Origin: Desulfurococcales archaeon
GTDB taxonomy: Archaea > Thermoproteota > Thermoprotei_A > Sulfolobales > Desulfurococcaceae
Length of the DNA: 18,352 nt
Assembly (NCBI GenBank): GCA_026985375.1
Contig: JALSQP010000018.1
Location: 1-18,352, forward strand
Direction: 5' to 3'
Under the pieces are notes generated by a model, which was given only the letters and a program-made list of their open reading frames with translations, was not told where the DNA came from and ran no database searches. Numbering within the stretch: the stretch's first letter is position 1; every line of letters starts with the position of its first letter. Position numbers and translations under genes: made by a program. Below are positions 7,638 through 14,731 of the stretch, one piece after another.

Positions 7638-7667
7638 CATGTTTTTGACCCATGAGGAAAGAGGTGG

Positions 7668-7922
7668 TTGTTTCTGCCAAAGTATACCATTAAAATCTAT
7701 GGGTTATTAGTGGATATTATAGGTTCAAACACTATATCGCTAATAATTGATAGCCCTAAAATTAGCGTAAGCAAACTCCTAGATGAGCTTTACAAAAAAT
7801 ACCCGGAGCTGAAAAGACTCGAGATACCATTCAGCATATATGTGAATGGGAGGCTAGCCGACGATACAGAGTGCAGTCCTAATGACGAAATAGCATTACT
7901 ACCTCCTGGTTCAGGTGGATAA
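7668..7922 (+). CDS. moaD: Molybdopterin synthase small subunit MoaD (ubiquitin-like)
   Basis: This is an 84-residue beta-grasp protein ending PPGSGG. The C-terminal Gly-Gly is adenylated by a MoeB-type enzyme and thiolated, and then donates sulfur to cPMP within molybdopterin synthase. Family features are IKIYGLLVDIIG, the helix KLLDELYKKYPEL, and IYVNGRLADDTECSPNDEIA before the tail. The start is TTG 7668; GAGGTGG abuts it directly, which is unusual. No better start exists in frame, since a nearby ATG (7652) reads another frame. The moaE gene follows at once, with its ribosome-binding site inside the last moaD codons, so the two subunits are made together. Assignment as the Moco paralogue rests on this pairing. 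Confidence 0.9.
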   Translation: MFLPKYTIKIYGLLVDIIGSNTISLIIDSPKISVSKLLDELYKKYPELKRLEIPFSIYVNGRLADDTECSPNDEIALLPPGSGG

Positions 7923-7923
7923 T

Positions 7924-8403
7924 ATGACAAAGCCGGACATTATCGTTGATATTGGTAGAGAAGATCTCTCCTTAGACGAGATCATTAATGCTATGAGGAT
8001 TAAAACAAGTGCTAAAGGAGCTGGTGCTATTGTTGCCTTTATTGGATTTGTGAAAGGATTAGTTAACGGAGGACGTGTAGAAAAGCTTGTATACACAGCT
8101 TACGATAAGTATGTGAAAGAGATTATATATGATCTTACGGAAAAAGTTGTTGAGAAATATAGCAATGTAAGAATGGTCTATGTTTATCACAAGATAGGAG
8201 AACTATCGCCTGGCGATAGTACCATCTATATCTTAGTATCTGCAGTGGATCGCAACACGAGCTTCTCGGCTGCTCGTGAGATACTTGAAGCTATAAAGAA
8301 AAATGCCCCTATATTTAAGCTAGAGGTTCGAGAAGATGGTGAATACTGGGTAATAGGGGATAAAAGGATTAATCGCTCGGAGCTTCGGAGAAACCCCTCT
8401 TGA
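7924..8403 (+). CDS. moaE: Molybdopterin synthase large subunit MoaE
   Basis: This is a 159-residue catalytic subunit that pairs with MoaD to convert cPMP into molybdopterin. Recognisable elements are GAIVAFIGFVKGLVNGGRVE and LVYTAYDKYVKEI. HKIGELSPGDSTIYILVSAV follows, then SFSAAREILEAIKKNAPIFK with LEVREDGEYWV, the usual basic active-site region. ATG 7924 is preferred because AGGTGGAT ends 3 nt before it, overlapping the moaD stop. A GTG at 7915 would add three residues. It converges on moaC, and the two coding ends overlap by 35 nt. The rest of the pathway, moaA and moaC, lies on the opposite strand. Confidence 0.93.
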   Translation: MTKPDIIVDIGREDLSLDEIINAMRIKTSAKGAGAIVAFIGFVKGLVNGGRVEKLVYTAYDKYVKEIIYDLTEKVVEKYSNVRMVYVYHKIGELSPGDSTIYILVSAVDRNTSFSAAREILEAIKKNAPIFKLEVREDGEYWVIGDKRINRSELRRNPS

Positions 8404-8827
8404 TCTTTGATATAACCCTAATACCCTCGATCCTAGTTATCGGATACTGGCCTTTCTCATCCTTTTCATACTTCTTCACCAGATCCCATACGTTTAAGAG
8501 AGCCACGCTAACCCCTGTGATAGCCTCCATCTCTACCCCTGTCTTGGCGGTTGTTTTAACGGTTACTCTACATAGGATGTGTTCCTCGTCTAGTATTTTG
8601 AACTCAACATTTACATGAGTGATCGGTATATTATGGCATAAAGGTATGAGCTCGGGTGTTTTCTTAACAGCATTAATAGCGGCAATCTTAGATATAGTAA
8701 ATACGTCTCCCTTTTTGACTCTTCCCTCGATAATTCTCCTAACAGTTTCTCTTCTGAGCCTAATAATGCCCTCAGCAGTTGCTTCTCTATATACCTCGTT
8801 TTTTAACGTTATATCTACCATTGACAC
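8369..8827 (-). CDS. moaC: Cyclic pyranopterin monophosphate synthase MoaC
   Basis: This is a 152-residue enzyme that, with MoaA, makes cPMP from GTP by forming the cyclic phosphate and pterin. It begins MSMVDITLKNEVYREATAEG and shows KKGDVFTISKIAAINAVKKT, LIPLCHNIPITHV, KTTAKTGVEMEAITGV and a C-terminal VISKIKRG. All are family landmarks, including the Lys and Asp residues of the active site. GTG 8827 is taken as the start because GGAGG lies 9 nt before it. An ATG two codons later is too far from that site. It overlaps the end of moaA by 41 nt, so translation is coupled. The usual GG-rich tail is replaced by GFSEAPSD. Confidence 0.95.
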   Translation of the reverse strand: MSMVDITLKNEVYREATAEGIIRLRRETVRRIIEGRVKKGDVFTISKIAAINAVKKTPELIPLCHNIPITHVNVEFKILDEEHILCRVTVKTTAKTGVEMEAITGVSVALLNVWDLVKKYEKDEKGQYPITRIEGIRVISKIKRGFSEAPSD

Positions 8828-9758
8828 TATGTACCGCCTCCACGATTCTCTCAGGTTTAAAGAAAGGTTCTCTCAGACTATTCGCTTTTATGAATAATTG
8901 TTTTAACCCTTCTGCATCACGTGATATAATGAAAGGATATGCGTCTAACAAGTTATCGTTTCTATAAATACAGGTCTTGATCTTGCCGTCAGGGCTCATC
9001 CTAATCCTAGTACAGTGCATACACATCTCTGGGTTACATATACCCTTTATCACGGTCACTTCTATCCCGCTGGGAAGGATGTATGTTGGTCTATTTTGGA
9101 AAGCCTTCCTGTCTTTCTTGACTGATATTTTATCAAGGTATTTTTCAATGGGATCCATTGGCGCGTGGAGCTTATTATACTCGGTAAGAGACATTCCAAG
9201 CGGTATGAGTTCGATGATGTTTAGATTTATGCCTTTATTGCTCGCGTAGTTTATTATATCGGTATATTCATGGCTATTCAGAGAGAGTACAACATAATCG
9301 ATCTTCAGCTTTATACCGCTGCATAGCGCTTCCTCGATCCCTTTAAGAACAGGCTCCAGCCTTCCATATGTTATCTTACGGAAAATTTCAGGGTTAAGAG
9401 AATGTAGGCTAACATTGATATGTGATACTAGGTCTGCTAATTCTTCTGCGTATTTGGCCAATAATGATCCGTTCGTAACTATTGATACTATTCCACCACT
9501 ATCTTTGATGCTTCGTACAATGTCTACAATATCGTTTCTTACCAGTGGTTCTCCACCAGTTATTTTGTAGTATTTTATTCCCAGGGAAGAGGCTACTGAG
9601 GCAGCGAAGCCCCAGTCTTGTGCCGTGAGTTCAACTCCATCCATGTTACTAGGTAAACCTTCACGGTGGCAGAAAATACATCTATGATTACATCGGAGGG
9701 TAACGCTTATCCTCATATGTGTGAGTGGTCGGCCGTACCTATCGATTAACGGTGTCAA
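8787..9758 (-). CDS. moaA: GTP 3',8-cyclase MoaA (radical SAM)
   Basis: This is a 323-residue radical SAM enzyme for the first step of molybdopterin synthesis. The N-terminal cluster motif CNHRCIFC has Cys 23, 27 and 30. KITGGEPLVRNDIVDIV follows for SAM binding. Near the C-terminus, GICNPEMCMHCTRIRMSPDG with a later Cys holds the second iron-sulfur cluster that binds GTP. The start is TTG 9758, with GTGAGG about 13 nt upstream, rather distant; no clearly better start gives the full N-terminus. It lies directly after tes and overlaps moaC, suggesting a tes-moaA-moaC unit. The protein ends VKKRGI and lacks the C-terminal Gly-Gly present in most MoaA, a residue pair thought to help catalysis. 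Confidence 0.94.
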   Translation of the reverse strand: MTPLIDRYGRPLTHMRISVTLRCNHRCIFCHREGLPSNMDGVELTAQDWGFAASVASSLGIKYYKITGGEPLVRNDIVDIVRSIKDSGGIVSIVTNGSLLAKYAEELADLVSHINVSLHSLNPEIFRKITYGRLEPVLKGIEEALCSGIKLKIDYVVLSLNSHEYTDIINYASNKGINLNIIELIPLGMSLTEYNKLHAPMDPIEKYLDKISVKKDRKAFQNRPTYILPSGIEVTVIKGICNPEMCMHCTRIRMSPDGKIKTCIYRNDNLLDAYPFIISRDAEGLKQLFIKANSLREPFFKPERIVEAVHSVNGRYNVKKRGI

Positions 9759-9765
9759 GTTAGTC

Positions 9766-11456
9766 TTAGCGCCTCACTAACTCGATTATGCCCTCATATG
9801 TTTTCTTGTATAGTTCTGTTGATTCGAGCATTCTCCTATTCCTTATGTATTTCTTCGTGATACTGTTCTTTGGAAGACTGCGTATTCCTCGAATGAGCAT
9901 CCATATTTTTTCTGGATAGCATCTCTGTAGATGTCGTCGAAAATGTTGAACGCACAGAAGGGGACTAGCCTACCGTCCGGCAATGCGTAATGAATGTTGC
10001 ATCTCTGAACGCGCTGTATATCATAGTTGTATAGATCCATGAAATGCATCATTCCCAGGAATACCATCTTGTAGTGTAGCTCTCCTAGTGCATCATAGTT
10101 CCTCTTAATTATTATATTAAGCAATATCTTGTACAGGTCGAAGCCTTCGGGTGCACGTTTCTGGTCGATGAACTTCCTTATGCTGTATAGTATCTTAAGG
10201 CCTGTTGCAAGTCTGCTCCTACCGATTACTAGGTCTTCCCATTTCTCCTGCAGATAATCGAGGAATCCTTCTACATCGACGAAATTCGTTATCGGGATGA
10301 GTTTGACTGAGCCATTTTTTCTCTCGACATATATGTAAGTTCCCGCTCCACATACTGGGTGGTTCGTCATCTCGAATTTGTACTCCTTGGCGAATGCCTC
10401 GATGAACCTAGAAAATATGGCGCTAACGGGTACTGGGAACCACGCCTCTCTCGGTATTTCGCCGTCTGTCTGTTCTTCTATCAGTTTTATTACATCAGGT
10501 ATTGTTATCCTGTACTTTTCCCTCTCTTGCTTCTTCATCATGCCTGTTAGGCTTACGGGCTGGAAGTTGACGGCTCTGACGATGTCTACGTGTTTTGCCG
10601 CGAACTTCACGATCGCGCCTAATTCGTGTGTGTTTACACCCTTAATTACAGTTGGAACTAGTACGACGCTAGTCATACTTGCTCTTCTGAATACCTCGAA
10701 GATATATGGTATCTCCCAGTGGTTCTTCCAGTTAGTAATCGGTGTTACGCCATCGAAGCTCAGATAGACCGTATTAACACCACTCGTTCTCAGCGCTCTC
10801 GTGTAGGCTATGGCTTCGTCGGGGTTCTTCCAGAACAGCTCCGAGAACTTTATCCCGTTAGTGTTAAGCTGTATATGGCGTACCTCTTCTTCCTTCAAGG
10901 CCTTAACTATGTCGACCAAATCGTCTCGAAGAGTAGGTTCACCACCTGTTAGCTGGACATTAACCGCGACTCCCTGCTTCTTAATGCTTCTTATCATGTT
11001 CCTAATAGTCTCTATGCTCGGCTCATACACGTATCCAGCAGCCTCGGCATAGAAGAAGCAGTACCAGCAGCTGAGATTACACCGGTTAGTCAACACTATG
11101 TTTACGAGGGCTGAGTGCTGCTTATGCATTGGACACAAGCCGCAGTTGAAGGGACAAGGCCTCATTGCGGGCGTGTAAACATGTCTAGAGCCTCTTCCCT
11201 CAAGATCCCATTTGATGAACCGCTTGTAGATCTCAACATCACCGTAATAGAGCTCCTCAATCTCTCCGTGCTCCGGACAAACTCTCCTGATATAGACTCT
11301 TCCATCTCGCTCAATAATGGCGGCGGGCACTACACGGTAGCAGTATGGACACACGCTCTGCGTGAGGCTCAGTAATTCTTCTCCGCTCCTTATCTCTGGT
11401 AGCTTGTAGGATATCTCCCCAGCATGCTTTACAAGGGGAAGTGGTGAAAGAGTCAA
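9766..11456 (-). CDS. tes: Tetraether lipid synthase (Tes), radical SAM; 3' end apparently frameshifted
   Basis: This radical SAM enzyme joins two archaeol-type diethers into a tetraether, the membrane-spanning lipid of hyperthermophiles. Counting from the upstream GTG (11465), it has CPYC (39, 42) and CPEHG (63), then CPFNCGLCPMH with Cys 104, 108 and 111. The radical SAM motif CNLSCWYC is at 129-136, then FFYAEAAGYVYEP and TGGEPTLRDDL. Late cysteines (PVCGAGT; FCAFNIFDDIYRD) hold auxiliary clusters, as known for the family. TTG 11456 is preferred because GAGGTGA ends 5 nt before it. The main frame stops at 9843. After a shift near 9860-9890 another frame reads KNSITKKYIRNRRMLESTEL and KKTYEGIIELVRR, ending at 9766, 7 nt before moaA. 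Either the last ~20 residues are lost or the assembly has an indel. Confidence 0.88.
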
Positions 11457-11523
11457 ACACGTCACCTCTTATAGGGATAGCCGGGATAAGTGTTTAATCA
11501 TTCCTGCTAAAGGGATTGTATTT

Positions 11524-11544
11524 TAAAGTATATTTAATACTTTA
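11524..11544. promoter_or_regulatory. Inverted repeat upstream of tes, operator candidate
   Basis: TAAAGTAT-ATTTA-ATACTTTA is a perfect 8-bp inverted repeat with a 5-nt spacer, 60-90 nt upstream of the tes start in the 188-nt gap before tRNA-Val. It overlaps AT-rich sequence that could serve as the tes promoter (TTTAAAATA on the minus strand). The size and symmetry suit a winged-helix dimer. No regulator is identifiable. The rest of this gap holds only the tRNA-Val promoter. Confidence 0.4.
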
Positions 11545-11612
11545 TTCCAACATTGTTTTCATAGATCAGTTCAAAAATAATTATGTAATGATGAGATAGA
11601 CCTAGTAGTTAA

Positions 11613-11621
11613 GTTTTAAAG
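11613..11621 (+). promoter_or_regulatory. TATA box of tRNA-Val
   Basis: GTTTTAAAG is centred about 37 nt upstream of tRNA-Val, matching the other tRNA promoters of the window. Confidence 0.65.
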
Positions 11622-11651
11622 CTCAAGAAACGTTATTCAGAAATACTGGTT

Positions 11652-11728
<77 letters not shown>

Positions 11729-11803
11729 CTATTCTATAGGGGGTGATAGGTATTTCCTGCTTTAACCATAACTTGTCATTATCCTATATTGCGGGGGAAA
11801 TAC

Positions 11804-12418
11804 ATGGTACACCTGGGATTATTCGTAGCATATTATATCCAGTTATTAGCGATAATGAATCCATTCTCGGCGTTGCCTACATTTCTGTCGCTTACAGAGG
11901 GTATGGAGCTGATTGAGCGTAGGAGGATAGTGTCTAGAGCATTTATTACTGCCGTGCTATTAATTCTAGTGTTTACTTTTCTCGGTAACTATATCCTGAG
12001 AGCCTTCAGCATCTCTGTGCCCGGCCTACGGATAGGTGGCGGGATACTTTTAATGACCATAGCGCTCGACATGCTTGGAGGTATGCCGAAGACCAAGAGA
12101 ATTGATCCAGAGGATGTAGCCGTAGTCCCCTTAGCCACACCTATGATTGTTGGTCCCGGCACGATCACGACTCTAATACTCCTAACATCGAGGGATCCAA
12201 GCATTCTCAATACTATACTAATACTTGTTGCTGGAGTTGTTGCCGCTATTACCACTTTTGCACTTCTAAGATACTCAGAGAAAATAGTGGCTATGGCTAG
12301 GCCGAGCGTAATGAAGGCCATAGGACGCTTCATGTCATTGATCATAGCGAGTATCGCTGTTGAAATGATCATGCTGGGGATGAAATCGTATATTGAGAGC
12401 TGGGGATTAATACATTGA
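11804..12418 (+). CDS. MarC family integral membrane protein
   Basis: This is a membrane protein of about 204 residues of the MarC (UPF0056) family. It has six predicted hydrophobic helices and the family landmarks IMNPFSALPTFLSLT, RIGGGILLMTIALDMLGG and PLATPMIVGPGTITTLILL. The repeated small-residue and Pro segments suggest two similar halves, as usual for the family. The function is not established; despite the name, a drug-resistance role has not held up, and transport is only a guess. ATG 11804 is chosen because GGGGGAA ends 4-6 nt before it, while an in-frame TTG at 11789 lies upstream of that site. The gene stands alone between tRNA-Val and tRNA-Thr, which is on the other strand. Confidence 0.92.
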   Translation: MVHLGLFVAYYIQLLAIMNPFSALPTFLSLTEGMELIERRRIVSRAFITAVLLILVFTFLGNYILRAFSISVPGLRIGGGILLMTIALDMLGGMPKTKRIDPEDVAVVPLATPMIVGPGTITTLILLTSRDPSILNTILILVAGVVAAITTFALLRYSEKIVAMARPSVMKAIGRFMSLIIASIAVEMIMLGMKSYIESWGLIH

Positions 12419-12451
12419 GAAGAATTTGTATCTTGTTAATAAGGGAGAAGA

Positions 12452-12524
12452 AGCCGCCGCCGGGATTCGAACCCGGGACCTTCGCCTTACCAGGGCGACG
12501 CTCTACCGGCTGAGCTACGGCGGC
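12452..12524 (-). tRNA. tRNA-Thr (GGT anticodon)
   Basis: The 73-nt cloverleaf is read on the minus strand. The acceptor stem is GCCGCCG/CGGCGGC with discriminator U, typical of archaeal tRNA-Thr. The anticodon arm TCGCC-CTGGTAA-GGCGA gives GGT. The T arm is CCGGG-TTCGAAT-CCCGG. There is no intron. Confidence 0.97.
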
Positions 12525-12556
12525 TTACCCTAGTTCTGAAATAGGTCTAGGTAGGC

Positions 12557-12566
12557 AATTATAACT
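12557..12566 (-). promoter_or_regulatory. TATA box of tRNA-Thr
   Basis: AGTTATAATT (minus strand) is centred about 38 nt upstream of tRNA-Thr. Confidence 0.65.
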
Positions 12567-12585
12567 TTTATCACTAGAAACAACA

Positions 12586-12903
12586 TCATAGCTCGAATTC
12601 TTGGACACGGTGCTTCTTGAGAATCTTGTAGACTGCGTTTATGAGTTCTTTAAGCTTCGGAGTAGTGACTGCTACTATCAGGTCTTCAAGCTCGTCTGGC
12701 TCTTCGATAATTATTCCTCTGAAAGCATCCTCTCTCCTGATCATAATGGCTAGATGTGCTGGCCTAGCTGTGGTCTTAGTTTTTCTCTCAGGGAGTTTTA
12801 CTAGTTCCACCACTATGTGTCCTGATTTTAGAACTGGTTTTCTCCCCCAGTCCTTCATCGCGTTCATCAGGTCTTCCAGTTTCTTAACTAGATCCTGGCT
12901 CAT
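12586..12903 (-). CDS. Conserved-looking hypothetical protein, 105 residues
   Basis: I do not recognise a family. The protein is 105 residues and mixed alpha/beta. It has an N-terminal amphipathic helix (LVKKLEDLMNAMKDW), a basic strand region (HIVVELVKLPERKTKTTARP) and a hydrophobic strand (HLAIMIRREDAFRGIIIEEP). A C-terminal helix follows (KLKELINAVYKILKKHRV). No signal peptide, membrane segment or metal motif is seen. The ATG at 12903 is well supported by GGGTGGAG just upstream. The codon usage and sharp start make it a real gene. It is followed by tRNA-Thr on the same strand and is divergent from the GC-rich RNA candidate at about 12985. The KRK-rich middle could bind nucleic acid, but that is speculation. 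Confidence 0.8.
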   Translation of the reverse strand: MSQDLVKKLEDLMNAMKDWGRKPVLKSGHIVVELVKLPERKTKTTARPAHLAIMIRREDAFRGIIIEEPDELEDLIVAVTTPKLKELINAVYKILKKHRVQEFEL

Positions 12904-12950
12904 GGCTCTCCACCCGGGAATTATGTGCTATGTAATCAATTGTGATCAGG

Positions 12951-12962
12951 AAATATAATTAT
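12951..12962. promoter_or_regulatory. TATA element shared or ambiguous between the hypothetical gene and the RNA candidate
   Basis: The near-symmetrical AAATATAATTAT lies between the two divergent units. On the plus strand it predicts a start near 12982-12988, exactly where the GC-rich stretch begins. On the minus strand it would serve the gene starting at 12903 with a leader of about 25 nt. Confidence 0.45.
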
Positions 12963-12984
12963 CTCCCAATAGGACTACATCTAT

Positions 12985-13066
12985 TTATGAGGGGGCTCGG
13001 GGGCCCGGGCAACTGGGCCGTCGGGCCCTGGATGAACCCGTGGACGAGTTGCACGGCCACACTCCA
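12985..13066 (+). ncRNA. Candidate structured non-coding RNA (GC-rich hairpin)
   Basis: About 80 nt with roughly three quarters G+C lies in an AT-rich intergenic position, the classic sign of an RNA gene in hyperthermophiles. It can fold as a long hairpin. GGCC (13002-13005) pairs with GGCC (13055-13058), GCAACT (13009-13014) with AGTTGC (13047-13052), CGTC (13019-13022) with GACG (13043-13046), and GGG (13023-13025) with CCC (13037-13039). The apical loop contains GGATGAA. Alternatively GGCCGT (13016-13021) pairs with ACGGCC (13053-13058) directly before an ACA, which resembles an H/ACA guide RNA. A TATA element sits about 26-30 nt upstream and a T-rich stretch (13070-13079) follows. It is not a tRNA, SRP RNA or RNase P RNA. 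The strand is inferred. The end overlaps the DUF1152 stop region. Confidence 0.55.
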
Positions 13067-14115
13067 TCATTTATCTTTTACCGTTTTCCATAAATGGTTC
13101 TTGATCCTTATGATCTCGCTAGCCGATAAGCGTCTAGGGTCTTTTCCAGCTCTCCTACTGTACTCGAGAATAGCATTCTCTAGATCATACTCTGTAGCTA
13201 TACCGTTTTCTCTTAGCTTACGCCACGCCTCAACAAAGCTCTCCGTATTTCGAACGAGTTGTGCTGGCTTAGAAATATTTAAGGCTGGTTCAGGAGCAAG
13301 GATAAACACTATAGTATTCACAGGTGATACGCTGATTTTTCTTGTTCTACTTCTTATGCTTTTCACCCCGTAGAAGCCTTTAAGTGCTAATAACCCTATC
13401 CTACTGGCCTCACTATGGGCGTTCTCTAAGAGTTTTTCATAGAATTTAGTATATTCTCTCCTAACACCTATACTGCCTAGATACCCGCCCATATTTGCGA
13501 TCAGACTTATCCTCTCCAATACAACTTCTTCTGGAAGCTCGCCATCGGCACCGGGAGAGTACACCATAAGCGTGCTACTCCCTATGTCGTAGATAGCTGC
13601 TAATCCCATGGCATCGGCGAGTGGGCTCCAGAGCTCATCCTCATCGCCCATAGCCAGAACATCTCCTCCAACATCAATTCCTACCACATAGTCGGCACCA
13701 GTATAACACATAATGTCTTTCAGGGCCTCAGTATATCCTCTGACTCCTCCCCATATATCTATGAGATAAATATCTCTCTTCATGGTTTCAGCAACTCTCG
13801 TTGCTTCGAACACTATTTTGTTACCACTTCTGATCGCATAGGAGCAGCCGTTTATTATTGCGGCATGGTTGCCGATCATTTTTCCTGTCTTGAATAGCCT
13901 CGAGAGGAATAGGGCCGGGAACAGGATCATACACGAATCTTTCCCATATTATGTTGCCACAAAGGCCTCAATCCCTAGATCCCTGAAGATCTTCGCGAAA
14001 AGTGCTGCTGATACAACGTCTCCACCGCCTCCAATACCTACGAATAAGATCTTCTTATAACCAAGTATTTCCCGCAGTGCCCTGCACCAAATAACGATTT
14101 AACCACTAATACCAT
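13067..14115 (-). pseudogene. DUF1152 family gene broken by opposite frameshifts
   Basis: The intact main frame (13930-13067, 287 codons) holds most of a DUF1152 protein, with HAAIINGCSYAIRSG, YLIDIWGGVRGYTEAL, ADYVVGIDVGGDVLAMGDED and PGADGELPEEVVLERI. The true N-terminus lies upstream. The same frame reads EILGYKKILFVGIGGGGDVV and SAALFAKIFRDLGIEAFVAT, then meets TAA at 13949-13951. The missing piece, IIWERFVYDPVPGPIPLEAI, sits in another frame at 13893-13952, after which the first frame resumes. One base lost near 13952 and one A gained in the A5 run at 13879-13883 (minus strand) explain this exactly. A start codon is also missing in frame: an ATG at 14115 would need a third shift near 14075. 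The function of the family is unknown; the GIGGGGD motif suggests nucleotide binding. It is decayed or misassembled. Confidence 0.8.
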
Positions 14116-14144
14116 CTATGTTCCCAGGATGAGGGTCTATAACT

Positions 14145-14726
14145 ATGGTGAAGCCTAGAATAATAATTGTTACAGGAACCCCTGGCACGGGAAAGACTAG
14201 TGTCAGCAGATTGTTGGCAGAGAAGCTTGGATGCATACATTTAGATGTGAGCCGATACGTTATCGAGAACAAAATATATGCATCCTATGATGAGAAGAGG
14301 CAGAGCTACGTCATCGACGAAGATAAAGTAAGAGAAGCAATAAGGAAACTGGTCGAGACATCAAAATGCATAATTATCGATATACATTACCCAGAGCTCC
14401 TCGACTTTCTACAACCGGACATAGTCGTAATCCTCAGGACAGCGCCAGGAACGCTAGAAAAGAGGCTTAAGCCTAGGAATTGGCCGGAAAACAAGGTTAA
14501 GGAGAATATAATGGCCGAAATACTCGGTGTACCTACGGCTAATGCGTTGAGCATTGTGAGTCCTGACAAGATATACGAGATCGATACTACTGATAAGAAG
14601 CCGGAAGAAGTTGCTAGGATAGTGTTAGAAGATATATTAGAGGGTAAGGCTAAACCAGGCCCTAAAATAGACTGGTTATCCGGGATGAGCCCTGATGAAC
14701 TGATAAAGTATGAGTATAGCGGTTGA
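14145..14726 (+). CDS. AK6/Fap7-type adenylate kinase/ATPase
   Basis: This is a 193-residue P-loop NTPase of the AK6 (Fap7, hCINAP) family. The P-loop is VTGTPGTGKTS (Gly11-Thr18). A substrate-binding segment and the lid-like RNWPENKVKENIMAEILGV, with the family's R-x-W-x-x-x-K-V pattern, identify the branch rather than ordinary archaeal adenylate kinase. In eukaryotes and archaea Fap7 acts with ribosomal protein uS11 in late small-subunit maturation and has weak adenylate kinase activity. ATG 14145 is the start. A GAGGGT stretch lies about 12 nt upstream, farther than ideal. The GTPase gene starts inside or just after its stop codon, so the two are coupled, fitting a shared role in ribosome assembly. 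It is divergent from the DUF1152 relic. Confidence 0.9.
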   Translation: MVKPRIIIVTGTPGTGKTSVSRLLAEKLGCIHLDVSRYVIENKIYASYDEKRQSYVIDEDKVREAIRKLVETSKCIIIDIHYPELLDFLQPDIVVILRTAPGTLEKRLKPRNWPENKVKENIMAEILGVPTANALSIVSPDKIYEIDTTDKKPEEVARIVLEDILEGKAKPGPKIDWLSGMSPDELIKYEYSG

Positions 14727-14731
14727 TCAAA

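Noticed and set aside
10359..11375. Several plus-strand open frames opposite tes
   Set aside because: All lie within the strongly conserved tes coding sequence and carry no family motif. They are shadows of its codon bias.
11587..11640. C/D box RNA suggested by an ATGATGA motif
   Set aside because: No CTGA D box follows at a suitable distance, and the stretch contains the tRNA-Val TATA box.
12942..13373. A 143-codon plus-strand frame running through the GC island and opposite the DUF1152 gene
   Set aside because: Its residues over the GC island are G/P/W-rich and the rest is antisense to conserved DUF1152 sequence. There is no ribosome-binding site at the start.
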